Assembly: GCA_013399115.1 (NCBI GenBank)
Contig: VXAA01002999.1
Span: 1,076,296 to 1,140,295 of the forward strand
DNA: 64,000 nucleotides
Source of the DNA: Anseranas semipalmata
Lineage: Eukaryota; Chordata; Aves; Anseriformes; Anseranatidae
Direction of reading: 5' to 3'
The position numbers and the translations under genes were made by a program. The notes under the pieces are model-generated. The model was not told the DNA's origin. It did no database searches and worked only from the letters and a program-made list of their open reading frames with translations. Shown here in pieces: positions 49,896 through 61,935 of the stretch. Numbering within the stretch: position 1 is the first letter of the stretch; each line of letters opens with the position of its first letter.

Positions 49896-52800
49896 GAACA
49901 AAGAGACCTTGCCCTTGATGAAGAGACCTTCATCAGAATTATGACAACAGTTCAATTCCAAGTGCAGTGATTAACCAAAAGAAATAATGTAATATTCTAA
50001 TCTATAAACATGGAAATCTCAAAAGACAGCAGACTGAGTCCCTCACCTCTGAATTTGGCACTGCAGCAAATGCTGAGCACAGTGACGGTGTCACAGCAAA
50101 ATAATAATATTAATACATGGGAGCTGGATAAGAAAAGAAGAAATGAGAATGATTAAAGATCTGGGAAATCTTTGTGGAAAGATATCTTCCAACTCTATTT
50201 AATGAAAAGAAGTTTAATAGTTTTCTTGATCATAGTTCTTACAGACATAGAAAGAGAAATATTCTTTTAATTATTAAAGGAATTACTGACACTGGGAAAG
50301 TACAGACCAGAAAGAAGTTGCTTTATGTAGCCACAGGGATTTGTGCCCACTAGACCTTTCTTTTTTTTTTTTCCAAAAATGATTAGATCATTTTTTCGCT
50401 AGTAGTGCTTAAATTGGGATAGAAATAGAAGTATACTCCTATCTTACACATGAAATCAGACTACATTATCACAGCAGTCCATGCCACTTTTCCAGCCTGT
50501 GACTTGAGCCATACGCTTTGTGGTATGCAGAAGATTCAGAATTCAAAGCAGTAACAATTTTTTTTTCTTCAATTTCTTCTCCCAGCCCTTTGCTGAAACA
50601 GACAACTTATGCTAGAACTTCAGCTTCGCAACATAATGCTTCCTTTAAGCTGCTGAAGTGGCTGGAGTAGAATCTAGGTACAGCACACTATCCATCTGTG
50701 TACTCCACATAGAGTTTGTAACATTCCCAGAAGAACTGAGTGAATTTTCCCAAAATAGTCACATGAGATAAGTATGCTCCAGTCTTGGTTTGTTTGTTTG
50801 TTTGTTTTCCCACTACCTAATCTTTGGGATTATACATTCTAGACTATTACTTCATGAAAGTCTGATGAAGATCAGTGCTTTTAGCTAAATAAGAGAAATG
50901 ATCTCTTATAAATAACTTCATGACGTTTCCTTTGGTGTGAAATGGCTATAATTCATTTAAGCTTATTGGACTACATATTTGAAAGATTCATTACAAAATA
51001 ATTTTCAGACCTGTATGTAGCAGCTTAACCGTATCTGTATTATATTCATTGTGACCACTTAAATAATGCTACTCACATAGCTTGTTGCAATTTGTCATAG
51101 TTTAAACTGCAAAGGATTTATACAGAATAGTGGAAAATATAGACTTCTGTTTAGGAGGTAGTGGTCTCATTTGTATAACCTGAGCACATACATACACCGC
51201 TAATGCAACTAATGTAATATTTCTGGTGTGTGCACATTTCCTCATGCAAAGACACATTTTCCAAAACCTTCATGCATTTTTTTTTGGCTCGTGTTTTGAG
51301 ATATGCACGGCACTATATCCATGATCTGAAGATTAAGGCAGCAGGCAAGGTGGAGCTATAGGGGTCTATCCACCACATCAAAATGTATAGGGCTAACTCA
51401 AAGAACTAAGCATAAAAATATTTTTCTCTTATCTGTTGTTTCTATATAATCTTTTTTTTTTTTTTTTTTTAACCAGACCTCTGATCTCATGGAATTTAGT
51501 TAGGCCTGAGATTTGGGCTAGCCAAGGCTGCTGAGTCATCAACTGCCAACTTACTCTAACCAGGTGATTATTCTTTATACAAAACTTAATTTTCCTTCCT
51601 GTAAAGGTCCTTCTGCATCGTCTATAAGACTAGAAAGAGCACTGATCATGACATGCATTGCTCTCCATCTTTTTGTCTTTCTGACTAAAATGCCTCATGC
51701 ACACGCATCAGCAGCTTTCAAATTGCATGTGTGGTGTGAATATGTGATAGGTACTCATAAAACATCTGTGAATGGAGCTGGTAGGTCAATGAGAATCTCA
51801 TTCTCTAGCACCAATGTATCAAAAGTAGTTGTACTTTCTCCACAAACATCTACTGAAAATGTTTGATTAAGACACGTTAAGGGAACATCCCTACTCTCAG
51901 CTATTCATCCTACCTGTGAGGCTACATACTGGTGACTGATGGGGTTCAGCCAATTAATGTACTGGAAAACAAACCTGGGAGAAAGAAGCTCTCTGCCATA
52001 TCTAGATCCGACACAGCAAGAGACCAGGAACTCGTAACTAGGATAGGGGGACAGGGAGAATAGATGAGGACTGCTTTCTTTCAAGACAGTTTTCTGTTAA
52101 ATTTTCTTAGCATTTACAACAAGATACATCAATACCCAGAGCTATGATATTCCCCAAGGCTAAGAGGAATTTTGAGTTATATTCCCAAGTTTGATTTAGC
52201 ACAAGCTGACTAAATTTATGTAGAAGGTTTATGATGCTGCTGTTAATCATCAGTTCTTCCCACCTCAAGTCAATAGTGATACTCCTGTTGTCATTATTTG
52301 GGTTTGGGAAGGTGCTAAATCTGGCACAGGATTAAATTTCTGTTTTTGTTAAATTTTATTTCACTTACATTGTGAGGTTAGTTTGGGTAACTGGGGGAGG
52401 CGAGAATATCAGGCTCCAACTTAGCAGAAAATAGGTAAATATTTAAACCAGCTATCAATGTCATGGCTGAAGAATTTGTTTAACATTGAACTTGTTGCTA
52501 GCACTTCCTGAACAACATTGAATTTGCCCATATGTATAATTATAAATAATATCAAACAAATATCCACTGAATTGTTAACGCTACATTTGAATCCAAAAGA
52601 AATAGAACTACAGGAAATATTCTGGTTTGGCACAGGCTGCACAGTGAAATAAGCAACGTGGAGAATTGTTCAACTTTTCAATAGTAGGTAATACAGTTCA
52701 ATATTTATATTTGCCTAGCTGTGCAACCTTGCTTATTTCCCTACAGAAAACTCAGATGCAAACAGTGATATTTAGGTAGAGATTTTTTTGCACACAATTG

Positions 52801-53439
52801 ACAACAATTCCATTTACTGCTGCTCCTTTTCATGACTTTTATCTCAAGTGCAAACAGATCTTGTATTCACCCCTGATTCTTGTCCAATCTCCCGTGAATA
52901 TTTGCTGAATGTCAAAGGAAAAGAACAATGTTCCCTGAAGCTATGGTCTTGAAGGACATGAACCCTCTAAACTGTCATGCTTAGGATACCTTTCCAGTTT
53001 CTGCAAACACTGCAATGAATCCTTCTTCAGCATCTACAGAATTATGCCCTTATCCATTGCTGACTTAGTAATAATAATGAGACACAGTGATATGGCTGTA
53101 AATAGAAAGCTAACATAACTTCTACATTTTTTTTTCAGCTGGCCTAAGGGCATTTTTAAAGCAGTGAATTCTCAGAGTAAAAATGAAGGTCAGCAAAGAG
53201 TTTGTCTCTTTTCCTGTAATATCACATGGTGCATTTATTTTGCCAAAATGCTTACCTTCTGGTTCAGTTTCTGGTCCACCACTTGTCCACACTATACACA
53301 TATGAGCTCAAGACTGAACTCTCTTTTGGACTGAAGCAGCTAGTTTCCTCTGAGACAAAACCCATCTGTGATTCTGAGTCAGGCAGAATGGGAATGGTGG
53401 GCTCGTTCCAGAGTATGCACTCTCCAGGTGGTATGGCTG
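49896..53439. other. Unique AT-rich DNA, no gene recognised
   Basis: No gene or transposon family recognised. Contains T runs (50363-50373, 51451-51472) and a TTTG repeat (50787-50808). The plus frame at 51564-51866 was read and matches nothing I know. The last 200 bases (from about 53230) may belong to the 3' flank of the Ty3/gypsy relic that follows, but I see no motif to prove it. Confidence 0.55.
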
Positions 53440-54490
53440 AGACCACCCCAGAACTGCTTCCTGATCTTGGCTGGAGCATGCACATTGTCTACTGGTCCCA
53501 GAAGCAATCCTCAGGTCCTTAGTGCTGCCAGTGAATTAGGCAGTGACACTTCCCCTGACTTAATTTAGAGTCCAAAATTTGCCTCTCTTGGTATTTTGGC
53601 TTCTCTTACTCTATGAATGCAACTGGTGTGTGGCGGTGGGTGTGTCCATTTGGTAAATGGATTGATTTGGTCAAGAGTTGTGAAAAGACCCTAAATAATT
53701 GTGGCATAGCTTGGCAGATGGTCAGGCAGTCCAGATGCACTCTCTGGAAGAACAAGCCCAACCACTAACAGAGAAGGTTAGGTGGATAGGTAACTGCCTG
53801 TCTGCTCCTTATAGGAACTTTCGGCTTTGTCCATCTGGATTATGAATAGGGCCTGAACCTGCTGGTGTTCTGCAAGCAAGTTGCCAGATGCAGGAACATA
53901 TGAAGTAGCTTGAGTGCCTAGATGACTTTGGGAACTTTAGTGGAAACTAAAGTTAACAAAGAATGGGGGTATAGGTTCATGGATGTTATTGTTGTAAGCA
54001 AACTCTGCCAATGGGACAAGGGTGACCTATTATCTCAGAGAAAACTAACACTGGAGATACTGATTGCTCTAGGATCTCATTCACGATCTCTGCCCGTTGG
54101 TCTGGTAGAGGTCTGAGAAAGAGAGGTGGGTTTGCACTGGAAGGAGTCTCGTGGACTCTTTCCAAAGTCTGTGAACTGGTCCCTGTGGTCAGTAATGATG
54201 CTGTCTGAGACAATATGCTTCAGAAAACCATGGTAGGAGAAGTTGGCAAGCCTGTGGGGCTGTAGGAAATTTCCTTAAGGAGATGAAGTGATCTGTCTTA
54301 GTAAACAGGTCCACAGTCACCAAGACAGCTTTGTTCACCTGCAAAAGTGGCAGGTCTACTTTGAAATCCATAGACACAAACTTCCAAGGCCAGGCAGGAG
54401 TTGCAAGAAACCCTGTGGTCTTTGCAGAGGCCTTTTGGTATGAACACTCATGTTACAAGCCTGAACATAGCTACATATGCCTGTACTGTG
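53440..54490 (-). pseudogene. Ty3/gypsy chromovirus pol relic: integrase plus chromodomain
   Basis: Decayed C-terminal pol region of a Ty3/gypsy LTR retrotransposon, minus strand. In living elements this integrase inserts the DNA copy, and the chromodomain can steer it to chromatin. In order: a zinc-finger tail with YVQACNMSVHTKRP (54428-54476); the start of the core with WKFVSMDFKVDLPL (MDF at 54363-54371, first catalytic Asp) and LVTVDLFTKTDHFISL; IITDHRDQFTDFGK with the second Asp (54174-54193); TNGQ then, one frame over, AEIVNEILEQ with the expected Glu; PLAEFAYNNN (53982-54017); a GPY/F-like region with SAKLCHNYLGSF (about 53650-53830); and a chromodomain with RQILDSKLSQGKCHCLIHW, GPEDCFWDQ and then, shifted, NVHAPAKIRKQFW (53455-53600). 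Several frameshifts and stops make it a pseudogene. I could not find RT, gag or LTRs on either side. The motif order is diagnostic of chromoviruses; the host age of the insertion is inference. Confidence 0.9.
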
Positions 54491-56071
54491 GATCACCAGC
54501 AGGTCCAGGTAATCAGAAGCTGAGTATTCCTGCATCCCCCTTGTCTGGAATAGGTGGAAGTCTTGTTTTTGCAGTGGTCCCTATAGGTTATATAGCTGTT
54601 ACATCTGAAACTGCTAAAAGATTTGCTAGTTGCTGAGCTGTCTTTTGTAAAAACAAGATAACAAAAGCATGGATAATGTGCAGAGAGTAGTCCCAATTTG
54701 CCATTAGGAGTGTGCTGACTAATTGCTGACTGGAACCTTCAGTATTCTGACTTTAAGGACAGTGAATTGATGTGGCTTTCCCACAAGTTGGTAAGGAAGA
54801 GACTTTCCAATGTAAGTTTCAAACTTTGGGATATCTTGGTTATTCAAAACTTCGGTTGAGAAAATCATCCCTTTCCATCCCCTCAACTAGCTCAGCTATA
54901 CAGGGTTTTAAGTAAGATATGTAAGAAATGTACCAAGCAGGACTGCCAGAGATGCTAACCATGACACGCTACCTACCCCTCATTTCAATACAGTTTGGTA
55001 CCAAGCTCTTATACAGAGTTTACAGATTTTTATGATTCTTTGTATTAATAGCTTTTCTTCTCTGATCTAGAGTTAATTCATAAAAGTATCATACTTCAGA
55101 AAATCTGCTTTATCCCCTAAAAAAAAAAAAAGTTTTAACTGCTGAAAGCATCTTAGTAGAATATGGAAAGACTTTTCTTACTTTTAATGGAGTGGAAATA
55201 TTCAATGAGGTAATTGGTCATTTTAGCAATTAGGATTAAATGAAATGTTTTTGAAAAAATATTTACAAATGAGAGCATAGAATTACGAGAGAGCTAAATT
55301 AGGTATTCCACTGTTGACATTTCCAGTCTCTTCATTTCATAATAATGAAAAGCCTGAACAGTATGACTTTCAACTAACATTCACTATATTTTATATTAGT
55401 CTCACTCTGAGTGAGAGACAGTATACTGGTGCTCTGACTTGAGATAGTAACTGGCCATATGTTGTAACTGAGAGATTTTATCTGTACAAGTCCGCTTTAA
55501 TCAAAAAGCCAATGAGAACTTTATCATGTATCTTACTGGGAACGGGTCTATACTTACGTTTCCAGTTTTATACTTTTGGTACATCATTGGCTTCATTTCT
55601 GTTTGTTTGCATTGCCTTTTATAGTTGTTTTGAAATTCTTTCAAAAGCATATTCAGCACTTCAACATTACAAGGAACATTTCCCAGAGTATTTACTGATC
55701 ATTGAACTATAGTACTATGATTACAAAACCGTTTTCATATAATTTCATGTCACTTGAAAAGATTAATGCAAGTGCGTAATATGTCTCTGCTGCCTACTGT
55801 TGTATGGATCTGCAAATTCTCCTTCACTTGTGACCTCTTTCTTCAAATACATCCATTTCTTAGACTTAATACTAAAGTCTAGTCATAAAATGCTCTGAAA
55901 GAATTTTCCTCTGGAGCTATTCTGAGATTTTTCCAATTAAGTTAAAAAATGACTGACACTATAAAGGTCACATATTCCATCTCCTTTTCTGTAACACCAG
56001 AATGTCAGAGAAGTGTTTATGATAGTCCCATACCATAGGATCTTTTTCTTCTTAACAATTCTAAGGTTTTT

Positions 56072-56092
56072 ATGATGATGATGATGATGATG
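56072..56092. repeat. (ATG)n microsatellite
   Basis: Seven perfect ATG units, 35 bp before a much longer GAAA array. Confidence 0.92.
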
Positions 56093-56126
56093 TAACAGGA
56101 TCCCAGTGCATGAAAGGAGCAACAAA

Positions 56127-56135
56127 TAAAAAAAA

Positions 56136-56187
<52 letters not shown>

Positions 56188-56225
56188 ATGAAAGAAAGAA
56201 AGAAAGAAAAAGAAAAAGAAAAAAG
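56127..56225. repeat. (GAAA)n purine tract, ~100 bp
   Basis: About twenty GAAA units with one AATG variant, starting from an A run and ending in AAAAAG units. One strand is almost purely purine. Translated frames across it (Phe-Leu-Ser repeats) are artefacts. Confidence 0.96.
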
Positions 56226-57732
56226 GCAAAACAGAGCAAGCTTTTTTAAAAAAGACACCTAAATTACTAATAATTTTAGCTTAACTTCCTAAGCAATTAT
56301 AGCCTATCAGTGCAGGTGCACATATGTCACTAGCATCATTCTAACTAACTTAAGACACTAAAAATAAAATCTTCCTAGATGTTGTGGAGATGGGAGAGCC
56401 CTCATCACAAAAAATGTTGTCTCAATCATATCAGACATCAGAGAATCCAATCACAGGCATCTTTCACAGAGAACAAGGTTTCGTTACGGCTGTTGTACAT
56501 GGAATTAATCGTTTTATTTAAATGTTTTAGCTTGATTAAAAGCTTAAAAGATAGAAAGAAATTCAGCAGAAATTTCTTCAGAAAACAGACATTGGTTTCT
56601 GCTAGAAAAGGCAGAAATAGAGAGGTATGTGGTTTTTAATTAAAATTTGTCTTTGATATCAAACTGTAATGGTATTTGCAAGTTTCAGTATGGTTTCAGA
56701 CTCTCAGCTATTTTGTGTGGAAAACTTCACATAAATTAAGCCTCATAACAAAATAACAAAGAAAGCACTTGTTGGATTTATACATAGCTTAAAGACATTT
56801 ATATATAGCTTAAAAACTAAGAAGCATTTCTGCAGTTGTTGCTTAAGTGTTATTTTTGGGTAAGTTATGCTGTGCTTCACCTCTGCTTTGCTTTTTCTTA
56901 CAATAAGATATTTCTGTCATAGCTATATTTTATTTCCACATCTAGCCATTCTCACCTAACCTCGTCATACTTCTTTGCCAAGAGACAACACAAAGTATCA
57001 TCAGATAATAACTCTTTATTGCTAGTGACCTCCATTGTATTATTCTCAAAGATGAAGAAGTTAAAAATCTCCTTTTTGGTTGCCAGTGGCCCCCTTATTA
57101 ATATTATTTTTTGAACAAAGTTTTAAATCTGCTTCAGAGGGATATAAGCAGAAAGTGTGGTGGAAATATTTCTGGAGGAAACCTACTAGTTCCCATCATG
57201 TCTCCTTCTCAGCACATTTAATAAGATCTAGTCACTAGGTCAAGCTCTCTCATTACTGAAAGCAAAATGTGGCTTCCTTGACACATATCAAAGGTCTGCT
57301 ATCAAATCAATCTCACTGGGAATATAAGACACTTTTTTCTAAGGTTGGCATAAGCTTCTTTCAAAACCTGGCAGCTGGAAAAGCAAAAAAGTTAACAGTA
57401 CAGTGGCTCTTCATAATGCTGTAATGCTGCCTTATACCATCAGTATGACCCATTTGACTACCTGGGAGTAGTTAAGGATTCAGAGAGCTTTATTGGAACC
57501 GTACTCAATATTTGATAGGTCAACATAACACTTAGAAGCATAATAAAGCAGATAGAAACAGCATTCTTTTTCCATCAATTTTTTAAATACAGATGATCAA
57601 GATGACATGCTAGAGTATTTTTTTGAAGGCATTCTGTCAAAAACTGCAGGAGATAGGATTCTGTCATTGCCTGGAGAGGTCCATGTTGTTACCGCACTCC
57701 CATGTCACTAAATGCAAGATGCTATACATTGT

Positions 57733-57782
57733 ATTTAATAAATGAATAAATAAATAAATAAATAAATAAATAAAATAAAAAA
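57733..57782. repeat. (AAAT)n microsatellite
   Basis: About ten AAAT units with one AATG variant, ending in AAATAAAA. Confidence 0.93.
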
Positions 57783-58740
57783 ATGGCAAAGAGATAGAGA
57801 TTTGGAAAGTCTCCGTTGGAAGACAGAGCAAAATACATAACTGCTCAGGTGAACAGTAAGACATACTGTAAGCCTGATGGCTCAAATTGGCCTGTGGATG
57901 CTAAAATGTTATAATAATTCTGAGCTTCAGATAAACACAAGGGGCCTGTGCAAAGCTGTGGAAGAATAGAGAGGGTCTGGACAAAGCAAGGAGGAATTCA
58001 TAAAGAGGATCTATGTCTCTGAAGAGAGGAAAGGAATAGTGACTGAAGTACTTTGTATAGGACACTTGCAAAAAGAAAGATGTCCCTGTGTTTTTTTTTA
58101 ACTGTTGATGATGGAGGAATTAAAACTTAAATGAAATACATTTTTATAGAAAACAAATATTATTATGAGAAAACACCTTAACCGATTGTACCTGCAGTGA
58201 AGCATACTGTAAAAACATGTAGGCTGCTTCAGTGACCACTTCCAAGCCCCTGTTAGTTGTGGGGAGCAGAACACTAACCATGCCAGGTTTGCCTGTATCT
58301 TGCCCTGGATCCACAAAAAATGGCAGGTAGTGTCAGAAAACCTATCTCAAGTCTTAGCCTGGAAAAAATAACTGCCTGTTTTCAAATTTGACTATCAAAA
58401 TACTCTGGTTGCTACATTATACACCAATCAAAGCACCTGTTGCTGTATTAAAGCACATCCAGAACAGTTCTGTTACTTTTAAGAGCAAGAACATATTCGG
58501 CATTTAATGAGCAGAAGACTGAAATTGAGAATTACATTGTATTACCACTTCCTGAGAAGCTTCACCATGAAAGAAATAGATTTTTTTTTTCCTCAGATTT
58601 TTTAAATGACTTTAGTGAGAACCTCACTGAAATCTGTGTTCTTCTCCACCAGCAGTTTTGCAGGTAACTATTCCTCTGATTTAACACTAGTTTCATCTTA
58701 TCATCCCTTTAATCACTGCACATCTTTCAGTTTCTTGTGA

Positions 58741-59440
58741 ACTTATTTTGATGTTCTTTCTTCAACATGTGTTGACAGAAGGTGTTATCCATTCACCCAT
58801 CAATAGAATACGACAGAGTAATTTCTGGAACCGAACACATCATGACATACTGGAAGCAGTTTTTCAACTTAACACTCTGATTGAATTTAATATTAATAAC
58901 ATTAGCAGTCTGGCTATGCAAGGAAATATAGTGACACAGGTTATTAAACTCCATGCTGGAGGGAGGAAGCTAATTGTCTGTAGAGGTCAGGAAGGAAATT
59001 CCCTTTACTACAGTCTATCATCTCACAATAGGTTTTTGTATTACCCAAGAGTTCACTTTCACCTAGAGTATCAACTTCAACCTCTCTCTCAAGGGAAGAT
59101 ACCAGCTAAGATGAGCCTATGTTCTGTTCTTTTATAGGTAATGTTATATTTTTTCATATGACAATTTATGTCTTATGTATTACTCATAATATTAGGCAAC
59201 CTCATATTTGATGCCCTATATGTTATGAACCTTTGCCCCACTTAGTTACACAAGTAAACGTCTCCTATGATCTACCTACTTTTATTGAGAACGCTCTTTA
59301 ATTTAATGTCTTACATACCCCAAATCAAATTGCTGAGGAACTACAAATTCCCCTTACTAACACAGAAGAAAAGGTATTAAATACTATACAAAGTATTTGG
59401 CATTGCTTTTTCAGTGTACACTTGTGTATTATGCCATTCA
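58741..59440 (+). other. Unrecognised possible coding relic
   Basis: A plus-strand frame at 58748-59137 (130 codons) is longer and more varied in composition than others in AT-rich parts of the window. After a stop a second stretch in another frame (about 59244-59440, with TQVNVSYDLPTFIENAL) also looks protein-like. I recognise no family. There is no usable ATG at the very start (the frame opens at TTG) and no clear splice sites. It could be a decayed mobile-element or retroviral segment, or chance. I do not assign a function. Confidence 0.25.
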
Positions 59441-59784
59441 TAGCAATTAATTTCAGGTGGCAAAAAAGATTTCTGTATAAATACTAATCACATGTTCAAA
59501 CATGCGAAGCAGTTCATTCTTTATTCCAGAAGAACATATTCAATGTAGCAATCAATTTACTTTCATGTTATATGTACATACAATTGCTAACAACATTTAA
59601 AGTTCTGGTAGGGAAATGAACTGATGCAAAAAGGCATCTTTATAAAGGAACATGTAGAAATATCTACCTATCTCATGTGGGTATTTGAAATAGAAATACT
59701 CTCTAAAACAGTTGATATTTCTTTGTGAAATAATTTCTAGTCAGTTTAATGTAATGACAATTCTCCTTGCTGTTATATATAAGC
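59441..59784. other. Unique AT-rich DNA, nothing seen
   Basis: AT-rich sequence between the unrecognised frame and the GC-richer segment that follows. No repeat or gene recognised. Confidence 0.55.
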
Positions 59785-60790
59785 TGTTAACAACCCTGAT
59801 CGTGGGTGCCTCAGAGATAAAAGGCACCAGCTGTGCCCCTGTGCCCAAAGACCCAGCTGTCTGTTAGATGTAGTCAAATATGGTGGACTTTGGGACTCTG
59901 CCTAGTCCACTAGAAATGTAGTGAGTTCCTCCTGTCCCAGTCCCACAGATGGGAAACGGTTGTGTGTTCCCAGGTCCAGCCAGGGGTGAGGCTGAGCATG
60001 TACTCCTGGTAGAGATGCACACACGTACACAGCATACCCACAGCCAGCCACGCAGAGCAGCCTGGGCAGGGAGCAACAGCTTTTACAGCACCCACACAAA
60101 TGCAAACTGTGTTCAGGTAAGTATGAGCACAGATGGTCTGAATCCATTCCTTCTCTCCAGCTGATCAGGATCAAAGTCTGCTAGCAGGATACACAGACAT
60201 GCACACATTGGTCTCTCCTATAGCTTCTCTCAAACATAGATGCTCAGGCTCCTTAGACCTGTAGTCTCCATCCAATGGCTGGTACCTAGGCCTCTTTACG
60301 TTCTTGCCAAATACTTCCACCTGAAGTTTGCTAGCAGATCACACACAAACACACACAGAATAGAAAACACGCTCCCATAGAAAACAGTTAAGAATAGGGT
60401 TTGATTTTATTAGCTGCTAGTCACACAGTCCTAAGCACACAACATAACACACTTACATTATTAAGTTGTTACACAGACAGAAGGTAAATATCTTTTAGAA
60501 CAGGGCAAAAAGAGAAGTGAGTTATGAAAGACTCAACAGAATGGCTCATGTGCTGAATACAGTTGTGAACTGCAAGATGAAAGGCACTTAGTGTGATAGT
60601 CTAGCTAAGATTCCCTTCCTACCATTATTTTATCTTTTGGGACACTCTTCACCATCTTTTGTTGCAGGGAGGAGAAGTGACCGATTGTTTGCTAGTAGTT
60701 TCTAATTCCTAAGAAGATCATTGCCTACTCCAGCCAATTAGAGTTATCATAGGATGGTTAAATTTGCACTGAGATCAAGGAACCATGACA
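59785..60790 (-). mobile_element. Possible LTR of another retroviral family (uncertain)
   Basis: A GC- and CA-richer segment that differs from its surroundings. Read on the minus strand it could begin at TGTCATGGTTCC (60790) and end at GGTTGTTAACA (59785), with AATAAA at 60406-60411. The region from 59860 to 60340 is rich in CA/TG words. No matching target-site duplication is visible at these edges, and the distance from AATAAA to the proposed end (about 620 bp) is long for an LTR, so the boundaries or even the LTR call may be wrong. No adjacent internal retroviral genes are seen. Confidence 0.35.
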
Positions 60791-61725
60791 AACCCCCACT
60801 GATATTTACCTTTTGTTTTCTGCTTGGTAGGGACAGAGCAGAGACTTTAACCTACCAAATGCAGCAGCAGTGCAGATTATTTAGCACTCTCCTCCAGACC
60901 TCTAATCTTTTCAAGGACCCCGATAGATCAAGAACAAGATACATGCAGAATACTTTTTTGTGTTCAATACTATGATTTAAAATGTACTGCTATAATCATG
61001 AGAGATGGAAAGCTACCTCACTGAAGAAGTGTCCTTGTCTGTTACGTTAACTGGTTTTCAGTGATACAGTGCACTGAGGGGCACATTCCAAGCTCTCTCT
61101 GTGGACAGATTAACAACTCGTCTTGCTAGAGCTGAGGAGACTTTGTATAGATCAGTTTATTACTCTGAACAAGTTCATAGCCTTTTCTTGACAATTTATT
61201 TAGTAATTAAAAAGGGTTTCCTCTATGCAGTGATATAATTTGTTTTGTCATGGTGCTACCTTTCTATTAGCACAAAAGATCATTATAGCACCAGTAAGAC
61301 TGACTAGGTCTGGAAGTAAAGGCAGTTACTTGTCAGTAGTGAAACTGTAGTATTAGTATGTTCAGAATGATTACAAGCTTTCAATTATTTTGAAATCTGA
61401 TGGAGAGCTTAGTTTCTATCTCAGATGTTGAAGTTACAGACTTGAATAGGAAAATGCATCTCAGCAATGTTTGCCAATGTTTTGTTACAGTGGAGCCTGG
61501 CTTTGCTAGTGGCTGTAGAGCTTCTTTTACTCTATGTATCAGGAAAAAGAATAATGTTTTCAAAAACCTGTATCTTCCCTACCTTATAGTGTGGTCCTCA
61601 AACATGCAGACTATACTTGCAATAATTTATTTGAAAACTTCAGAAGTAGGAGACAATGTTCCACAGCTGAGGCTGTTGCTCAACTGAAAGTAATTCAGGC
61701 ATTCACTTGCCTGGTTTTTAACTGA
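60791..61725. other. Unique AT-rich DNA, no gene recognised
   Basis: No coding family, repeat family or RNA gene seen. Open frames on opposite strands at 61381-61687 overlap and neither resembles a known protein. Confidence 0.55.
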
Positions 61726-61935
61726 AATCACACAATCATTGAAGGATTTAGGCAGGAGGGTACTTCTGGTGGTCTCTCGTCCAACCTCCCGCTCCAGGAA
61801 CAGCTAACTTCAAAGCTATTTCAGGTTGCTCAGGACCTTGCTCAGTGGAATTTGAAGATCTCCAAGGATGGAGATTCTTCAGCTTCTTTGGGCAACATTT
61901 TCAGTGCTAAACCATTCTCCTGGAGACGATTTTTT
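61726..61935 (-). mobile_element. Old CR1 3' end
   Basis: AATCACACAATCATTGAAGG at the left edge, then GTCCAACCTC, AACTTCAAAGCTATTTCAGG, TTGCTCAGGACCTTGCTCAG and CTCCAAGGATGGAGATTC follow the reversed 3' region of a CR1 in order. Divergence is high and the tail octamers are eroded, so this is an older insertion than those at 47.9 and 49.4 kb. The right edge near 61935 is approximate. Confidence 0.88.

Larger units (their letters stand above)
54491..58740. other. Unique AT-rich DNA with microsatellites
   Basis: The first few hundred bases (54491-54900) may be the poorly preserved part of the Ty3/gypsy element before integrase, as the minus-strand frame at 54493-54696 runs toward it, but I see no RT or RNase H motif. 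The rest is unique AT-rich DNA with an A run (55119-55131), an ATG array (56072-56092), a long GAAA array (56127-56225) and an AAAT array (57733-57782). No gene recognised. Confidence 0.55.

Noticed and set aside
55937..56258. Minus-strand frames rich in Phe, Leu and Ser
   Set aside because: Translation of the GAAA microsatellite; not genes.
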